Source: Shewanella benthica KT99
GTDB lineage: Bacteria; Pseudomonadota; Gammaproteobacteria; Enterobacterales; Shewanellaceae
DNA: 64,000 nt
Assembly (NCBI RefSeq): GCF_000172075.1
Contig: NZ_ABIC01000003.1
Span: 62,001-126,000 of the forward strand
Direction of reading: 5' to 3'
Positions 29,536 through 40,484 of this stretch are shown in pieces (the stretch's first letter is position 1; the number at the start of each line of letters is the position of its first letter). The notes beneath the pieces were generated by a model. It did no database searches, was not told the DNA's origin, and worked only from the letters and a program-made list of their open reading frames with translations. Made by a program: the position numbers and the translations under genes.

Positions 29536-30105
29536 TTATTTAAAAAAATCAGTCGCATCCATAGCCGATTTCGAGGCCTCATCTTCTTCATAGAAAGGCA
29601 TGATTTTGATATTTGCCATAGAGGCTATGATAGAGCCCGGAAAAATCTCAACTGCATTATTCAGCTCAGTGGCTGCGGCATTATAGAAATGACGCGCAGC
29701 CGAAATATGAGCCTCGACTTCGTTATAAGTTTGCATAGCCTGTAGCATGGTATTGTCTGACTTAAGCTCAGGGTATGCTTCAACGTTGATCATAAGCTGG
29801 CCCATCTTGTTATTAAGCTGTTCGGCAACAGCAAGATGCTCCCTTATCTGGGCAACATCATTGCTGTCATATGACTTGGTTGCCTGCGCTCTTAATTTTG
29901 TGATGTCGGTGAGCAGAGCCTTCTCATGCTGCATAAATTTTTGAGCTGTTTTCAAAATATTAGGCACCAGATTCGAACGTTTCTTGATCTGCACATCGAT
30001 GCCTGACAAGGCTTCACGACCCGTATTACGCTTTTTCAATAGGCTGACATACCAAAGGTAGGCGACAATCACTACTAATCCCACAGCTAACAGCAATCCT
30101 TCCAT
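29536..30105 (-). CDS. LemA family protein
   Basis: A 189-residue protein with one N-terminal membrane helix (about residues 2-20) and a long helical cytoplasmic or periplasmic domain. Signatures: GREALSGIDVQIKKRSNLVP, VEAYPELKSDNTMLQAMQ and ARHFYNAAATELNNAVEIFP. LemA proteins form a trans-membrane helix plus four-helix bundle; their role is poorly known. Often the gene is followed by a TPM-domain gene, which is absent here. Monocistronic. Confidence 0.92.
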   Translation of the reverse strand: MEGLLLAVGLVVIVAYLWYVSLLKKRNTGREALSGIDVQIKKRSNLVPNILKTAQKFMQHEKALLTDITKLRAQATKSYDSNDVAQIREHLAVAEQLNNKMGQLMINVEAYPELKSDNTMLQAMQTYNEVEAHISAARHFYNAAATELNNAVEIFPGSIIASMANIKIMPFYEEDEASKSAMDATDFFK

Positions 30106-30724
30106 CTCATGTCCTTATTATTTTTTTTCGCGACAATTTACTCAGATTTTCTGATTAAGCTTTAACCTTCTACTCTTACCTATTTTTTCCATTATTTCCA
30201 TACATTTATATAAAGGTCTAATAAAGAAAAAGAGGATGCTTATTGTACTATTTTAAGAAAATCTGGATATTTATCCTGCTTTCAATCGACTAAACCTAGT
30301 AAAACTCCAAGGTATCCGCTTAAATATTGGTTAAAGCTAATAAATAGGTCTTTAAATTTAAACGATTTATAAAATTCGTTAAAGACATTGATTTAGCTGG
30401 CTAAAATAAAATATCAAGCATAGTGAAAAATAGACAGTTACTCAGAAAACCACATAAAAACTCGCGGGTTTATGCACAACAAACTCTAAATTACTCTTAT
30501 TAAGGTAAGCATTTACTGATGGTAGACACATTTTCGGTCTTTTGATGAGGAAATTCGTGTAAACAGGGAATAGCCCATCAATGGAAAGATGTACATTTGG
30601 AAATAACAATTTCGCACTCTCTTAATCATGATTCAGCATTCATACAGATAAGATCGAGTAGATTAGGTGTTAAGCAAACAGAGTTTATCATTCAGTTTCT
30701 GTACAGCAGCACCTTGCTATATTA

Positions 30725-30852
30725 GCAGTCAAGCAACAGCGAGGACATGACCCCCATATGTTCGAACTGCTTGTTACTTCTCTAATTTTTAATTGTTAGT
30801 GCAAGTGCAAATCAAATATCCCTTTTGGACCCATACTTGGGTCCATTTTTTT
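30725..30852 (+). ncRNA. Candidate small RNA ending in a strong terminator
   Basis: A possible transcript of about 125 bases preceding a perfect intrinsic terminator. Inside it, CAAGCA (30733-) pairs with TGCTTG, and ACATG/CATATGT segments allow further pairing. A TATATT box at 30718-30723 is a candidate -10; the -35 is weak. There is no ORF of meaningful length. No match to a known RNA family was recognised, so this is only a candidate; an attenuator for the AbgT-family gene is the other option. Confidence 0.35.
30826..30852 (+). terminator. Intrinsic terminator upstream of AbgT-family gene
   Basis: TGGACCCA-TACT-TGGGTCCA followed by seven T. Eight perfect base pairs and a U-tract, 140 bases before the next gene. 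Confidence 0.9.
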
Positions 30853-30992
30853 GCCTCAAATTAAGCTTCAGTTAAACCTAATAAGACACTCTTACCGGTC
30901 CACTCGGAAATCTCGAGTCTAAAAACCAAAAAAAACCAGCTACAAAGTGGCGGAAAAAGGTCCATAGAGGCCAACATTGAAGGAATAAGGGT

Positions 30993-32609
30993 ATGGGTTT
31001 AAATAAAGATGAGAGCATAGATATGCCTCTCAAATCATCAGGATCATCTGGGGGGCAGAGCGGCGCTTTTGTGCGTTTTCTCAATATTGTCGAGCGATTA
31101 GGTAACCTACTCCCACATCCCATCACACTATTTGCCATGTTCTGTATGGCTGTTATCGTTATCAGCGGCATCGCTGGTTATTTCGAACTTTCGATTACTG
31201 ACCCTCGTCCAGTAGGTTCATCGGGACGCAGTGAAGACGGGCTCATTCATGTTGTCAGCTTGATGAACGCCGAAGGTTTGAGAATGATCGTCTCAAACCT
31301 GGTGACGAACTTCACCGGTTTCACCCCGCTGGGTACCGTACTGGTAGCCTTGCTAGGTGTGGGAATTGCCGAGCGCTCAGGCATGCTTTCGGCAGCGATG
31401 CGCTCTCTGGTAATGGGCACCTCTAAGCGTCTGGTTACCTTGACCATAGTCTTCGCTGGCATCATATCAAATACCGCTTCAGAGCTAGGTTACGTGGTCC
31501 TCATTCCTATGGCGGCGATGATCTTCCACTCTCTGGGACGTCATCCACTTGCGGGGCTTGCCGCGGCTTTCGCTGGGGTATCCGGTGGTTATAGTGCCAA
31601 CTTACTCTTAGGCACAGTCGATCCGCTCCTCTCTGGCATCACAGAGGCAGCCGCTCAGATGATCGATCCGGTATACACGGTTGGGCCGGAATCCAACTGG
31701 TACTTCATGTTCGTCTCTACCTTTCTAATTACCATCTTAGGTGCACTTGTCACCGAGAAGATTGTCGAGCCTAAGCTAGGTAAATATGATGCCAGTGAAG
31801 CCGCAGTCGACTTAAGCCATCAGAAGATGGACTCAGTCGACGCTCTGGAGAAGCGTGGCCTCAAAGCCGCGGGAATTGCCATACTATTACTTACTGCATT
31901 ACTAGCACTAACCATAGTACCGGAAGGTGCACCACTGAGAAATCCAGAAACAGGCTTAGTGGCTGACTCCCCTTTCCTTAAAGGGATCGTCGCCTTTATC
32001 TTTATCTGTTTTGCCATACCAGGTCTGGTCTACGGTAAAGTCGTCGGCACCATGAAGCGTGATAAAGATGTCATCGACGCCATGTCCCACAGCATGAGTT
32101 CCATGGGCATGTACATAGTGCTGGTCTTCTTCGCCTCGCAGTTTGTCGCCTTCTTCAAGTGGACCAACTTAGGCGCAGTGCTGGCCGTTTCCGGCGCCGA
32201 CGCACTCAGTGCCATCGGCCTAACCAGTCCCTTAGTATTTCTGCTATTCATCATGATGTGTGGTGTCATCAACCTGATGTTAGGTAGCGCCTCGGCTCAA
32301 TGGGCAGTAACGGCTCCCATCTTCGTGCCCATGCTGATGCTGATTGGATATGCCCCGGAAACCATCCAGGCGGCCTATAGGATCGGTGATTCTGTGACTA
32401 ACTTGATCAGCCCAATGATGAGCTACTTCGGCCTAATCCTCGCGGTTGCTTCCCAGTATAAGAAGAACTTAGGCATAGGCACCCTTATCGCCACCATGCT
32501 GCCATATTCCATCGTGTTCTTTATTGGTTGGACACTGTTCTTCTTCCTTTGGGTGTTCGTATTGGAGATGCCGGTGGGACCCGGAGCAGCGACGTATTAT
32601 ACGCCTTAG
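30993..32609 (+). CDS. AbgT family transporter
   Basis: A 538-residue membrane protein of the AbgT family, which in E. coli imports p-aminobenzoyl-glutamate, a folate breakdown product; some members export sulfonamides instead. About 11-13 hydrophobic helices. Family blocks seen: PHPITLFAMFCMAVIVISG, TFLITILGALVTEKIVEPKL, and RIGDSVTNLISPMMSYFGLI near residue 470, the substrate-site hairpin. The start has AAGGAATAAGGG just upstream. Not next to abgA/B hydrolase genes, so the direction and substrate are uncertain. Confidence 0.9.
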   Translation: MGLNKDESIDMPLKSSGSSGGQSGAFVRFLNIVERLGNLLPHPITLFAMFCMAVIVISGIAGYFELSITDPRPVGSSGRSEDGLIHVVSLMNAEGLRMIVSNLVTNFTGFTPLGTVLVALLGVGIAERSGMLSAAMRSLVMGTSKRLVTLTIVFAGIISNTASELGYVVLIPMAAMIFHSLGRHPLAGLAAAFAGVSGGYSANLLLGTVDPLLSGITEAAAQMIDPVYTVGPESNWYFMFVSTFLITILGALVTEKIVEPKLGKYDASEAAVDLSHQKMDSVDALEKRGLKAAGIAILLLTALLALTIVPEGAPLRNPETGLVADSPFLKGIVAFIFICFAIPGLVYGKVVGTMKRDKDVIDAMSHSMSSMGMYIVLVFFASQFVAFFKWTNLGAVLAVSGADALSAIGLTSPLVFLLFIMMCGVINLMLGSASAQWAVTAPIFVPMLMLIGYAPETIQAAYRIGDSVTNLISPMMSYFGLILAVASQYKKNLGIGTLIATMLPYSIVFFIGWTLFFFLWVFVLEMPVGPGAATYYTP

Positions 32610-33040
32610 AGAAGATACTAGGTTTTACGAGGAAAGCTAAGACGAGGTCCGGCTAGCCCTACGAGGGCGCGACTTCGTCGCTTTAGGGGAAAGCGAGAGT
32701 TTGTTGCTGTTGACCTTGATTAAACCTGCCGTGGAGGAGAAAATTTGAACAATAGCAAGTACACACTCACCAATTGAATCTAAAACACTTCCAAGCTCTT
32801 TTCAAGATCATATCTAGATAGCTCTGCAGAGTTTCAAGATTATCTCAGATGTAAAACCTAAGCTTGTTCTTGCTTTTCCTAGCAGGCACAAGGTGCCGCT
32901 CTCGAAGTGAGCCCGCGAACCTTCTCCTAGCCAACTTGTTGGTATCCTCGCGTCTTCTCTTGCTTCCTCTTAGGCAATAAAAAACCCGGCAATAACATTA
33001 CCGGGTCTTTAAGACCTTATCGAGTCGAGATCATCTTATG
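32610..33040. other. Convergent gap, AbgT-family gene and RND pump
   Basis: A 431-base gap containing only the terminator at 32981-33012 and GC-rich imperfect repeats such as AGGGCGCGACTTCGTCGC near 32663. No gene seen. Confidence 0.5.
32981..33012. terminator. Terminator of RND efflux operon
   Basis: AAAAACCCGGCAATAACATTACCGGGTCTTT: GACCCGGTAAT/ATTGCCGGGT stem with a T-run on the minus strand, directly after the RND stop. Can also serve the plus strand. Confidence 0.9.
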
Positions 33041-36000
33041 CTATAGCGTAGCACTGGTCTCGGCTTCGACTGCCTTCTTCTTCTCTCGTTTGCTGAAGAG
33101 TCGTTCAACAACCACGAAGAAAATTGGGATGAAGAAGATCCCCATAAAGGTTGAACTCATCATGCCGCCCAGTACACCCGTACCAATGGCGTTCTGGCTA
33201 CCTGAGCCTACACCGGTACTGATGGCAAGAGGTACCACTCCTAAGCCGAAGGCCATAGAGGTCATCAGAATAGGACGCAAGCGCACCCGTACCGCATGCA
33301 AGGTAGCATCAACAAGAGTCGCCCCTTTGTCGTAATATTCCTTGGCAAATTCCACGATCAAAATGGCGTTCTTCGTCGCCAGTCCCACCGTAGTCAATAG
33401 CGCCACCTGGAAGAATACGTCATTAGGTAAGCCGCGGGCATTCATGGCAATAAGCGCACCAATAATCCCCAAAGGCACCACTAAGATAACCGAAAAAGGC
33501 ACAGACCAACTCTCATAGAGCGCCGCCAGCACCAGGAATACCACTACGATAGACAGGGCATACAGAGCCGGAGCCTGGTTACCCGATAGGCGTTCCTCAT
33601 AGGATAGACCGTTCCACTCGACACCGAATCCAGGCGGTAACTTCTTCACCATCTCTTCGATATCGAGCATCGCAGCACCTGTGCTATAGCCAGGTGCAGT
33701 TCCGCCCTGGATGTTCATCGCAGGCAGGCCGTTGAATCGCTCCAGTCGAGGCGAGGCATATTCCCAAGTTCCTGTAGCGAAAGCTGAGAAAGGTACCATC
33801 TCCCCTTTGGTATTACGTACATACCAGGAATCGAGATCTTCCGGCTGCATTCGGTACTTGGCTTCGCCTTGTACATAAACCTTCTTAACTCGGCCACGAT
33901 CGATGAAGTCATTCACGTATGAACCACCCCAAGCCGTACCCAGCACGCTGTTTACCGAGTTGATATCGACACTCAAGGCGCGGATCTTAGCCTGATCAAT
34001 ATGTATCTGGTACATAGGCGCATCTTCCTGGCCGTTCGGGCGTACGCCTGTCAGGTTAGGATTTTCCCTTGCCATGCCGAGCAACATGTTACGAGCTTCA
34101 ACCAGCTTATCATGGCCCTGGCCATTTCTGTCCTGCAGATAGAAGTCAAAACCGTTTGCCGTACCTAGCTCGATCACCGCCGGTGGTACGAATGCAAATA
34201 CGAAGGCTTCCTTCATCTGCATAAACTTACCCATGGCACGAGCCGCTACCGACTTAATGTCCTGTCCGGCACCTTCTCGTTCGGACCAGTCCTTCATACT
34301 GACGAAGGCAATACCCATGTTCTGACCGTTACCCGCGAAGCTGAAGCCAGATACAGTAAATACCGACTCCACGTTTTCACTTTCTTCGTTGAGGAAGTAG
34401 TCTGTGACATCTTCCATCACCTTCTGAGTACTTTCCAGCGTCGAGTTCACCGGTAAGATTGCCTGAGTAAACATGATGCCCTGATCTTCATCGGGAAGGA
34501 AGGCTGTGGGCATACGCATGAAGATCCAACCCATGGCGACGACTAGTACCAGATAGATCAACATGACACGGCCTGTACGCTTGATCATAGCGGCAACAGT
34601 GTCGGTGTAACGGGATGTCATTTTGTCGAAGCTGCGGTTAAACCAACCGAAGAAGCCAGTGTTAATATGCGTCTGACCTTTCTTCATTGGCTTAAGCATG
34701 GTGGCACACAGAGCCGGAGTCAGAATCAAGGCAACCATCACCGAGAGTCCCATGGCCGACACGATCGTCACCGAGAACTGACGATAGATGACACCAGTCG
34801 AGCCGGACATAAATGCCATGGGCACGAATACTGCCGACAGGGTCAAACCGATACCCACCAGGGCGCCGGTGATTTGATCCATGGATTTCTTAGTGGCCTC
34901 GACGGGGCTTAGCCCCTCCTCATGCATCACACGTTCGACGTTTTCCACCACCACGATGGCATCGTCCACCAGCAAACCGATGGCCAACACCATGGCAAAC
35001 ATGGTCAAGGTGTTGATAGAGAAACCCACCGCCGACAGAATAGCGAAGGTACCCAATAACACCACAGGCACGGCGATGGTCGGAATGAGTGTCGCCCTGA
35101 AGTTTTGCAAAAACAGGAACATGATCAAGAAAACCAAGACGATGGCTTCAATCAAGGTATGTACAACACCTTCGATAGATTGCTCTACGAATGGCGTCGT
35201 ATCATAAGGATAAACCACTTCAAGCCCCTGAGGGAAGAAGGCCTTCATCTCATCGATCTTAGCCCGTATTGCGCCAGCGGTTGCCAGTGCGTTAGCACCG
35301 GTTGCCAATTGAATGCCAATACCCGCCGCTGGCTTACCATTGTAGAAAGATTCTGATGAATAGCTTTCTGCACCGAGTTCAACTCGAGCCACATCCTTAA
35401 GGTACACATTGGCACCGCTGGGATCTGACTTGACGATGATCCGCTCGAACTGATCGACTGTCTGCAGGCGACTCTGTGCCGATACGGTCGCATTAAGCTG
35501 CTGACCACCAACTGATGGAACGCCACCCAACTGACCCGCAGATACCTGAGCATTCTGCTCACGTATAGAGGCCATGATGTCTATGCTAGTCAAATTAAAT
35601 TGCGTCAGCTTGAAGGGATCTAGCCAGATACGCATCGCATACTGAGCACCAAATAGCTGGATAGTACCCACACCAGCAACACGACTCATGGGATCTTGTA
35701 TGTTAGACGCCACATAATCCGAAATATCGTTCCTATCCAAAGAACCATCCTGGGACACGAAGCCCAATACCATCAAGAAGCCAGCACTCGACTTACTGAC
35801 GTTAACACCTTGAGCCTGTACTTCCTGAGGTAGCAGTGGCATAGCAAGCTGTAACTTGTTCTGCACCTGTACCTGAGCGATATCAGGATCCGTCTCCGCA
35901 TTGAAGGTTAAGGTGATCTGCGCATTACCGAAACTATCACTGGTTGATGAAATATAACGCAGGTTATCCAGACCCGTCATCCGCTGCTCGATGACCTGAG

Positions 36001-36184
36001 TCACCGAATCTTCCATGGTCTTAGCCGATGCTCCAGGATAAACGGCGCTGATCACCACCGATGGCGGTGCGATACTCGGATATTGAGATACGGGAAGTCT
36101 AAAGATCGACAAGACCCCAGCCAGCATCACAATAATGGCGATCACCCAAGCAAAAATAGGGCGATCAATAAAGAAACGTGACAT
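33041..36184 (-). CDS. RND multidrug efflux transporter (HAE1/AcrB family)
   Basis: A 1047-residue inner-membrane proton-driven pump subunit. The opening [20 protein letters not shown], the [14 protein letters not shown] segment, and [18 protein letters not shown] (the proton-relay Asp pair in helix 4 near residue 406) place it with AcrB/MexB proteins. Two large periplasmic loops and 12 helices are evident, and C-terminal [20 protein letters not shown] is conserved. It works with the adaptor encoded just upstream (15-base gap) and an outer-membrane TolC-like channel encoded elsewhere. Substrates are probably diverse hydrophobic drugs or bile-like compounds. No regulator gene is adjacent. Confidence 0.95.
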   Translation of the reverse strand: MSRFFIDRPIFAWVIAIIVMLAGVLSIFRLPVSQYPSIAPPSVVISAVYPGASAKTMEDSVTQVIEQRMTGLDNLRYISSTSDSFGNAQITLTFNAETDPDIAQVQVQNKLQLAMPLLPQEVQAQGVNVSKSSAGFLMVLGFVSQDGSLDRNDISDYVASNIQDPMSRVAGVGTIQLFGAQYAMRIWLDPFKLTQFNLTSIDIMASIREQNAQVSAGQLGGVPSVGGQQLNATVSAQSRLQTVDQFERIIVKSDPSGANVYLKDVARVELGAESYSSESFYNGKPAAGIGIQLATGANALATAGAIRAKIDEMKAFFPQGLEVVYPYDTTPFVEQSIEGVVHTLIEAIVLVFLIMFLFLQNFRATLIPTIAVPVVLLGTFAILSAVGFSINTLTMFAMVLAIGLLVDDAIVVVENVERVMHEEGLSPVEATKKSMDQITGALVGIGLTLSAVFVPMAFMSGSTGVIYRQFSVTIVSAMGLSVMVALILTPALCATMLKPMKKGQTHINTGFFGWFNRSFDKMTSRYTDTVAAMIKRTGRVMLIYLVLVVAMGWIFMRMPTAFLPDEDQGIMFTQAILPVNSTLESTQKVMEDVTDYFLNEESENVESVFTVSGFSFAGNGQNMGIAFVSMKDWSEREGAGQDIKSVAARAMGKFMQMKEAFVFAFVPPAVIELGTANGFDFYLQDRNGQGHDKLVEARNMLLGMARENPNLTGVRPNGQEDAPMYQIHIDQAKIRALSVDINSVNSVLGTAWGGSYVNDFIDRGRVKKVYVQGEAKYRMQPEDLDSWYVRNTKGEMVPFSAFATGTWEYASPRLERFNGLPAMNIQGGTAPGYSTGAAMLDIEEMVKKLPPGFGVEWNGLSYEERLSGNQAPALYALSIVVVFLVLAALYESWSVPFSVILVVPLGIIGALIAMNARGLPNDVFFQVALLTTVGLATKNAILIVEFAKEYYDKGATLVDATLHAVRVRLRPILMTSMAFGLGVVPLAISTGVGSGSQNAIGTGVLGGMMSSTFMGIFFIPIFFVVVERLFSKREKKKAVEAETSATL

Positions 36185-36199
36185 AACTCTACCTCACTC

Positions 36200-37375
36200 T
36201 TATTTCTGGTTAGCCGACTGACTGGCAGGTGTACTCGCCGAATCATCTGCAGTGACAGCGACAGATTTAACTGAAGCGCCAGGACGAATTTTTTGTAATC
36301 CTTCGACAATGAGAACATCACCGACGGCAAGACCATCAGTGATACGCCATTGATGATCGATCACCTCAGCAGTAATCACGACTCGAGATTCGACCTTATT
36401 TTCGCTATTGACTAACATAGCAACGGCCTGTCCCTTGGTATTACGAGTGATCGCTTTCTGTGGCACCAGAATCGCTTGTGGATCGGTACCGGCATTGAGT
36501 ACTGCGCGCACATACATACCAGGCAATAGTAGGCCATCCGGATTAGGGAACTCGGCTCTCAAGGTTACCGAACCTGTATTCTCATCGACACTCACCTCGG
36601 CAAAACGCAATACACCCGTATGGGCGTAAGTCGTACCGTCTTCGAGGATAAGCTGCACATCGGCGTTATCGGCAGCCTGTAACTTACCTTGCCTAAGCTT
36701 GGCTTTTAGGCGCAATAGTTGAGCGCTGGACTGAGCGATATCCACATTGATGGGATCTAACTGTTGAATTTTTGCCAGAATTTGTGACTGATTCGCCGTC
36801 ACTAACGCACCTGCTGTGACGCTAGACTTACTGATCCGGCCTGAAATAGGTGCCTTAACTTCCGTATAGACCAAGTTGATCTTGGCAGTATTGATGGCCG
36901 CCTTAGCAACCACAACATTAGCTAGCGCTTCTTTATACAGGGCATCGGCTTCATCGAAGTCTTGCTGACTGATGGCATTGGTCTTAATCAACTCTTTAAA
37001 GCGTGCAGCTTTCGCTTTTGCTGACACCAGACCGGCATTAGCACTGGCCAGTTCGGCTTCGGCGCTGATCACGGCCGCCTTATAGGTTGCCGAGTCAATC
37101 TGATACAGAGATTGGCCCTTGTTAACATCACTGCCTTCGACAAATGTCCGCTCGGTGATGATGCCTGAGGCCTGTGGTCTAACTTCGGCCTCGAGGAATG
37201 CCTTACTCCGTCCGGGCAGCTCGATTTGGATATCCTGAGACTGGGTCTTAATCGTAATGACGCCGACTTCCGCAATTCCAGGTCCACGACCTTGCTTGCT
37301 ATCTCCATTCTGCCCACAAGCTGTTATCCATAACGCCACACTTAAAAAAGAGGCAATTTTCACTATTTGCCGCAT
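36200..37375 (-). CDS. RND efflux periplasmic adaptor lipoprotein
   Basis: A 391-residue membrane fusion protein of the AcrA/MexA type. The lipobox ITAC in the first 20 residues predicts lipid anchoring. It contains the biotinyl-lipoyl half-motifs (VRPQASGIITERTFVEGSDV and VKAPISGRISKSSVTAG), the helical hairpin between them (about residues 95-165) and the beta-barrel region. The ATG at 37375 is preferred because AGGAG lies 5 bases before it; an upstream ATG at 37390 overlaps that ribosome site. It forms an operon with the pump gene. Confidence 0.93.
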   Translation of the reverse strand: MRQIVKIASFLSVALWITACGQNGDSKQGRGPGIAEVGVITIKTQSQDIQIELPGRSKAFLEAEVRPQASGIITERTFVEGSDVNKGQSLYQIDSATYKAAVISAEAELASANAGLVSAKAKAARFKELIKTNAISQQDFDEADALYKEALANVVVAKAAINTAKINLVYTEVKAPISGRISKSSVTAGALVTANQSQILAKIQQLDPINVDIAQSSAQLLRLKAKLRQGKLQAADNADVQLILEDGTTYAHTGVLRFAEVSVDENTGSVTLRAEFPNPDGLLLPGMYVRAVLNAGTDPQAILVPQKAITRNTKGQAVAMLVNSENKVESRVVITAEVIDHQWRITDGLAVGDVLIVEGLQKIRPGASVKSVAVTADDSASTPASQSANQK

Positions 37376-37902
37376 GAGAACTCCTATCAAAGCAACCGAC
37401 CAGACATGGTATTCCGAACAATAGAAACGACTATTACAGGTATAATTGGAAGCATAAATTATTGTGTAAGATTTGAGCCTGCCTTTATCTCACACCTAAA
37501 CAAAGTCAACAAGGAGAACTGACTATAAATTTGTAAGCTTATGCAAATTCAGGCTGAAAATCATCAGTTTATGTTACGGATAGGTTAACGTTCGCTGCAT
37601 TTCAAGCTCCCGATCACTTACCTTGCTAGGTATCTAAGTTTGAGTAACAAATCATGAGTGACACCAGAGTTATTGCCAGCTAGCTCATTCATATTGGTTT
37701 ATATATTTTCGCTTTTGATTCATCCAAGCAGTCAATTCTATTCACATCTCCCCCCGATGATGCATTCAGTAACGGCGTCAACAAAGGTTTCTAAGATATT
37801 GCTTAATCTTGGGCAAACTTTCGCCAGCCTACTCCAGGCTGACTTTTTTTATCACTTACAACTTACACCTCGTAGCTCGTAGCTCGTAGCTCGTAGCATA
37901 AG
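37376..37902. other. Intergenic region upstream of the RND operon
   Basis: A 527-base gap holding the efflux operon promoter (near 37400-37520) and the CTCGTAG tandem repeat. A 74-residue ORF at 37658-37882 has no ribosome site or family and is not called. No local regulator gene. Confidence 0.5.
37869..37896. repeat. Heptamer tandem repeat (CTCGTAG)4
   Basis: Four perfect copies of CTCGTAG just after the stop of the glycosylase-family gene. Seven-base period, like the CTAG heptamers elsewhere in the window. Confidence 0.95.
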
Positions 37903-38601
37903 CTAGATCCTATTATCCCCCACGCCGTAAGCTAGAATACGGCTAATATCGGCAAGGCTGCGACCCGACTCTTGCAGCCAGGCATTGAATACCGCCTGTA
38001 CCTGTTTGAGTCCACTCTTAGAGCTAAAACCAAAGTCCACCAGCTTGTGCGCCTTCATATAAGCTTGCACATCACCGGTTAGCAGGAAGGTGTCCTTGCC
38101 CATGGCCCGCAGGAAGTAGGGGCCCGTGTTACCGCCAAGTCGAGTGCCCCTGCGTTTAAGTTGTGCCCATAAACCAGTAATATCCTCACCTGGCCAGTTG
38201 GCAATATATTCAACCAAACTGCCGTGCTCTCTGGCAATGTCTTGAATCATCAGCGCATTATCATAGATGGCCATGGTCTTCTTCATGTGCCTGATAAGCG
38301 TCGCATCACTGGCCCTATCATGTAACTGCTCAGGCGATAGCATCAGCACCTTCATAGGTTCGAAACCGAAGAAGGCTTGCTCGTAGGCAGGCCATTTATT
38401 CTCGACAATGCGCCAAACGAACCCAGACTGGAATACCTTCTTACTCATTTCAGACAGCAGTTGAGCATCGCTATACTCACCTAGCTCATCGACGCTAAGA
38501 TGCAAATTAGCATTATCTAGCAGGCTCTCCAGACCTTCATCACCACCTTTACGGTCGCTGGCTCTTTGATAGATGGCAGAGAAGGATTCTTGTCGACTCA
38601 T
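37903..38601 (-). CDS. DNA-3-methyladenine glycosylase I family protein
   Basis: A 232-residue protein of the methyladenine glycosylase (COG2818) family, which removes alkylated bases from DNA. Visible are the aromatic helical parts SGFVWRIVENKWPAYEQAFF and GNTGPYFLRAMGKDTFLLTG, and the C-terminal DISRILAYGVGD. It lacks the Cys/His zinc-snap residues of E. coli Tag, so its activity may differ. The ATG at 38601 gives the conserved SRQESFSAIYQRA start; the frame stays open to 38664. Monocistronic. Confidence 0.82.
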   Translation of the reverse strand: MSRQESFSAIYQRASDRKGGDEGLESLLDNANLHLSVDELGEYSDAQLLSEMSKKVFQSGFVWRIVENKWPAYEQAFFGFEPMKVLMLSPEQLHDRASDATLIRHMKKTMAIYDNALMIQDIAREHGSLVEYIANWPGEDITGLWAQLKRRGTRLGGNTGPYFLRAMGKDTFLLTGDVQAYMKAHKLVDFGFSSKSGLKQVQAVFNAWLQESGRSLADISRILAYGVGDNRI

Positions 38602-38890
38602 ATTGAAATATCGATTCCTAACTAAATAATCTGTCCATAGTAAGAAATATAATACAGAAAGCAATGACTTCCCCTAGAGACTCCAATGCTGTTGGACTAA
38701 AATCGAGCAGCTAAAGGCTTAATTGAAAAACGGCTAAAGCTGAATTGCAAAGCAAGTCTACCCAGATTAACAAGAGGTTTTAACCTAACACTCGCATAGC
38801 TTATGGGTTTGCCACGGCAAGATCATTATAAATTGAACTTTATGCTCAAGTAGCGATCAGATCACCAAATACTCTTTTTTGGTGATGTTA

Positions 38891-39750
38891 ATGACTGCTA
38901 CTTTTTTAAAACATTTGATTCGATTGCGGATCCCCGTATTGAGCGTTGTAAAAAACATAACTGATTAGATATTATTTTACTCGCTATAAGTGCGGTTATG
39001 TCAGGCTCTGAAGGATGGGAAGACATTGAAAACTTTGGACATCTAAAGCTTGATTGGCTTCGTCAGTATCGTCCTTTTAAAGCGGGTATTCCTCGGCATG
39101 ACACTATTGCCCGTGTTATCTGCCGATTAAAAGCGGATGAAAAAGAGATAGCAAAGCTAATCGTTAAGCAAAAGGCTGATTATATTCTAGCGCTTAAAGG
39201 TCATCATTCTGGTCTACAGGGTGAATTAGAAGCTTGGTGGCACAAGTGCCAGCGTGAAGGTTTTACAGCCGATAATTTTGATGAACATACGACCATAGAC
39301 AGCGGTCACGGGTGAATTAAAACAAGACGTTGTCAGCAAGTGCTGGTTAATAAAAGTTGGTTAAATAATAAATATCAGTGGGTTGGCTTAAAAAGCATTA
39401 TCAAAGTGACATCAGACGTACATGAAAAAACGACAGGTAAAGAAACCACTGAAACACGTTGGTACATTAGCTCATTAGATTTAAATGCAGAGCAGGCGTT
39501 ATCTTCTGTGCGAAATCACTGGCAAGTAGAAAGTATGCATTGGGTGTTAGAGATGACATTCAGAGAAGATGAATCACGGTTCCGTAAAGGCCGAGGTCCG
39601 CTTGCTTTTAATGTGATGAGAAAAATAGCAATGACCTTGTTCAAGCAAGACCAGACAAAACGCGCGAGTATAGTGGCTAAAAAGAAGATGGCAGGGTTGG
39701 ACGACGAGTATCGCTCAACCCTGTTAGAGCCAGGGATTAAAATGCGCTAG
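38891..39750 (+). pseudogene. Decayed ISAs1-family transposase
   Basis: The pieces match an ISAs1 transposase in order: an N-terminal part (DPRIERCKKHN then a stop, then [11 protein letters not shown]), [35 protein letters not shown], and after a jump [20 protein letters not shown], a TGA at 39313-39315, then RWYISSLDL and HWQVESMHWVLEMTFREDES. Damage: a frameshift near 38905, an N-terminal nonsense codon, a second nonsense codon at 39313, and loss of roughly 100 residues at about 39135, removing the first catalytic Asp region (AIDGKTLR). It is therefore dead. Terminal inverted repeats were not identified. Confidence 0.88.
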
Positions 39751-39829
39751 CCGTGATGGGTTTGCGCTCTAACCTGTAGCAACTAAAGTTATCTATAGGG
39801 CTTATGTTAATCTTTGAGGACGATCGCTG

Positions 39830-40480
39830 ATGGAGCTGTTTTATCATCCACTTTCCCGCTACTCACAGAAAGTCCTCCTTGCTCTCTACGAAAAACAAGC
39901 CAACTTCTACCCGAGGATCGTAGAACTCACCGATCCTTTTTCTCGTAAGGAGTTCTGTCAGTTTTATCCTCCAGGAAAGGTGCCACTGCTTAAGACTAAG
40001 ACCGGGGAGCTGATTCCTGAGTCGAGTATTATCATTGAATATATCGATACTGAGTTCTCCACCGGCACTCGATTGCTACCTAGAGAGCGTAGAATTGCTC
40101 TGGATACGCGGTTACAGGATCGCCTAATAGATCAAGATTTCAGTAATATATTATTTGAACTCGAACATCAAAAACTCGAGTCAGGAGATAAGAACCAAGT
40201 GCGAATTAAGCACTTAGAAAACGACATTAACCGTTTCCTCAAATACTTAGATGCGCTATTAGAAAATAAGCACTGGCTGTGTGGCGATAGCTTAACGCTG
40301 GCAGACTGCGCTCTTTTCCCATGCCTATATTGCGCGCAAGACCATTTTAAATTTTTTGAATATGACAACCTGGACAGATACTGGCATCAGGCACAATTAA
40401 GAGGTGCATTTCAACAAGTAACAGAGGAGGTCGACCTGGCACAAATAGAAGTCCTCTGCGGAAGAAGACCCATTCCTTAG
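39830..40480 (+). CDS. Glutathione S-transferase family protein
   Basis: A 216-residue GST with an N-terminal thioredoxin-like domain (ELFYHPLSRYSQKVLLALYE; conserved PGKVPLL cis-Pro and SSIIIEYID) and an all-helical C-terminal domain (residues 90-200). The Ser/Tyr at residues 9-11 could be the catalytic position. It may conjugate glutathione or act as a redox/detoxifying enzyme; the substrate is unknown. Start ATG 39830 has TGAGGA upstream. Immediately follows the dead ISAs1 element, and ends in a terminator that overlaps the next, convergent gene. Confidence 0.87.
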   Translation: MELFYHPLSRYSQKVLLALYEKQANFYPRIVELTDPFSRKEFCQFYPPGKVPLLKTKTGELIPESSIIIEYIDTEFSTGTRLLPRERRIALDTRLQDRLIDQDFSNILFELEHQKLESGDKNQVRIKHLENDINRFLKYLDALLENKHWLCGDSLTLADCALFPCLYCAQDHFKFFEYDNLDRYWHQAQLRGAFQQVTEEVDLAQIEVLCGRRPIP

Positions 40481-40484
40481 GATA

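Larger units (their letters stand above)
30106..30992. other. Long intergenic region before AbgT-family gene
   Basis: An 887-base AT-rich stretch without a credible coding sequence. It includes the lemA promoter side at the left, a structured segment with a strong terminator at 30826-30852 (possible small RNA), and the promoter of the AbgT-family gene at the right. Confidence 0.6.

Noticed and set aside
34881-35207. A 108-codon plus-strand frame inside the RND pump gene
   Set aside because: Repetitive Thr/Met-rich peptide typical of an antisense shadow of membrane-helix coding sequence.
37658-37882. A 74-codon ORF between the efflux operon and the glycosylase gene
   Set aside because: No ribosome site and it runs into the CTCGTAG repeats; not supported.
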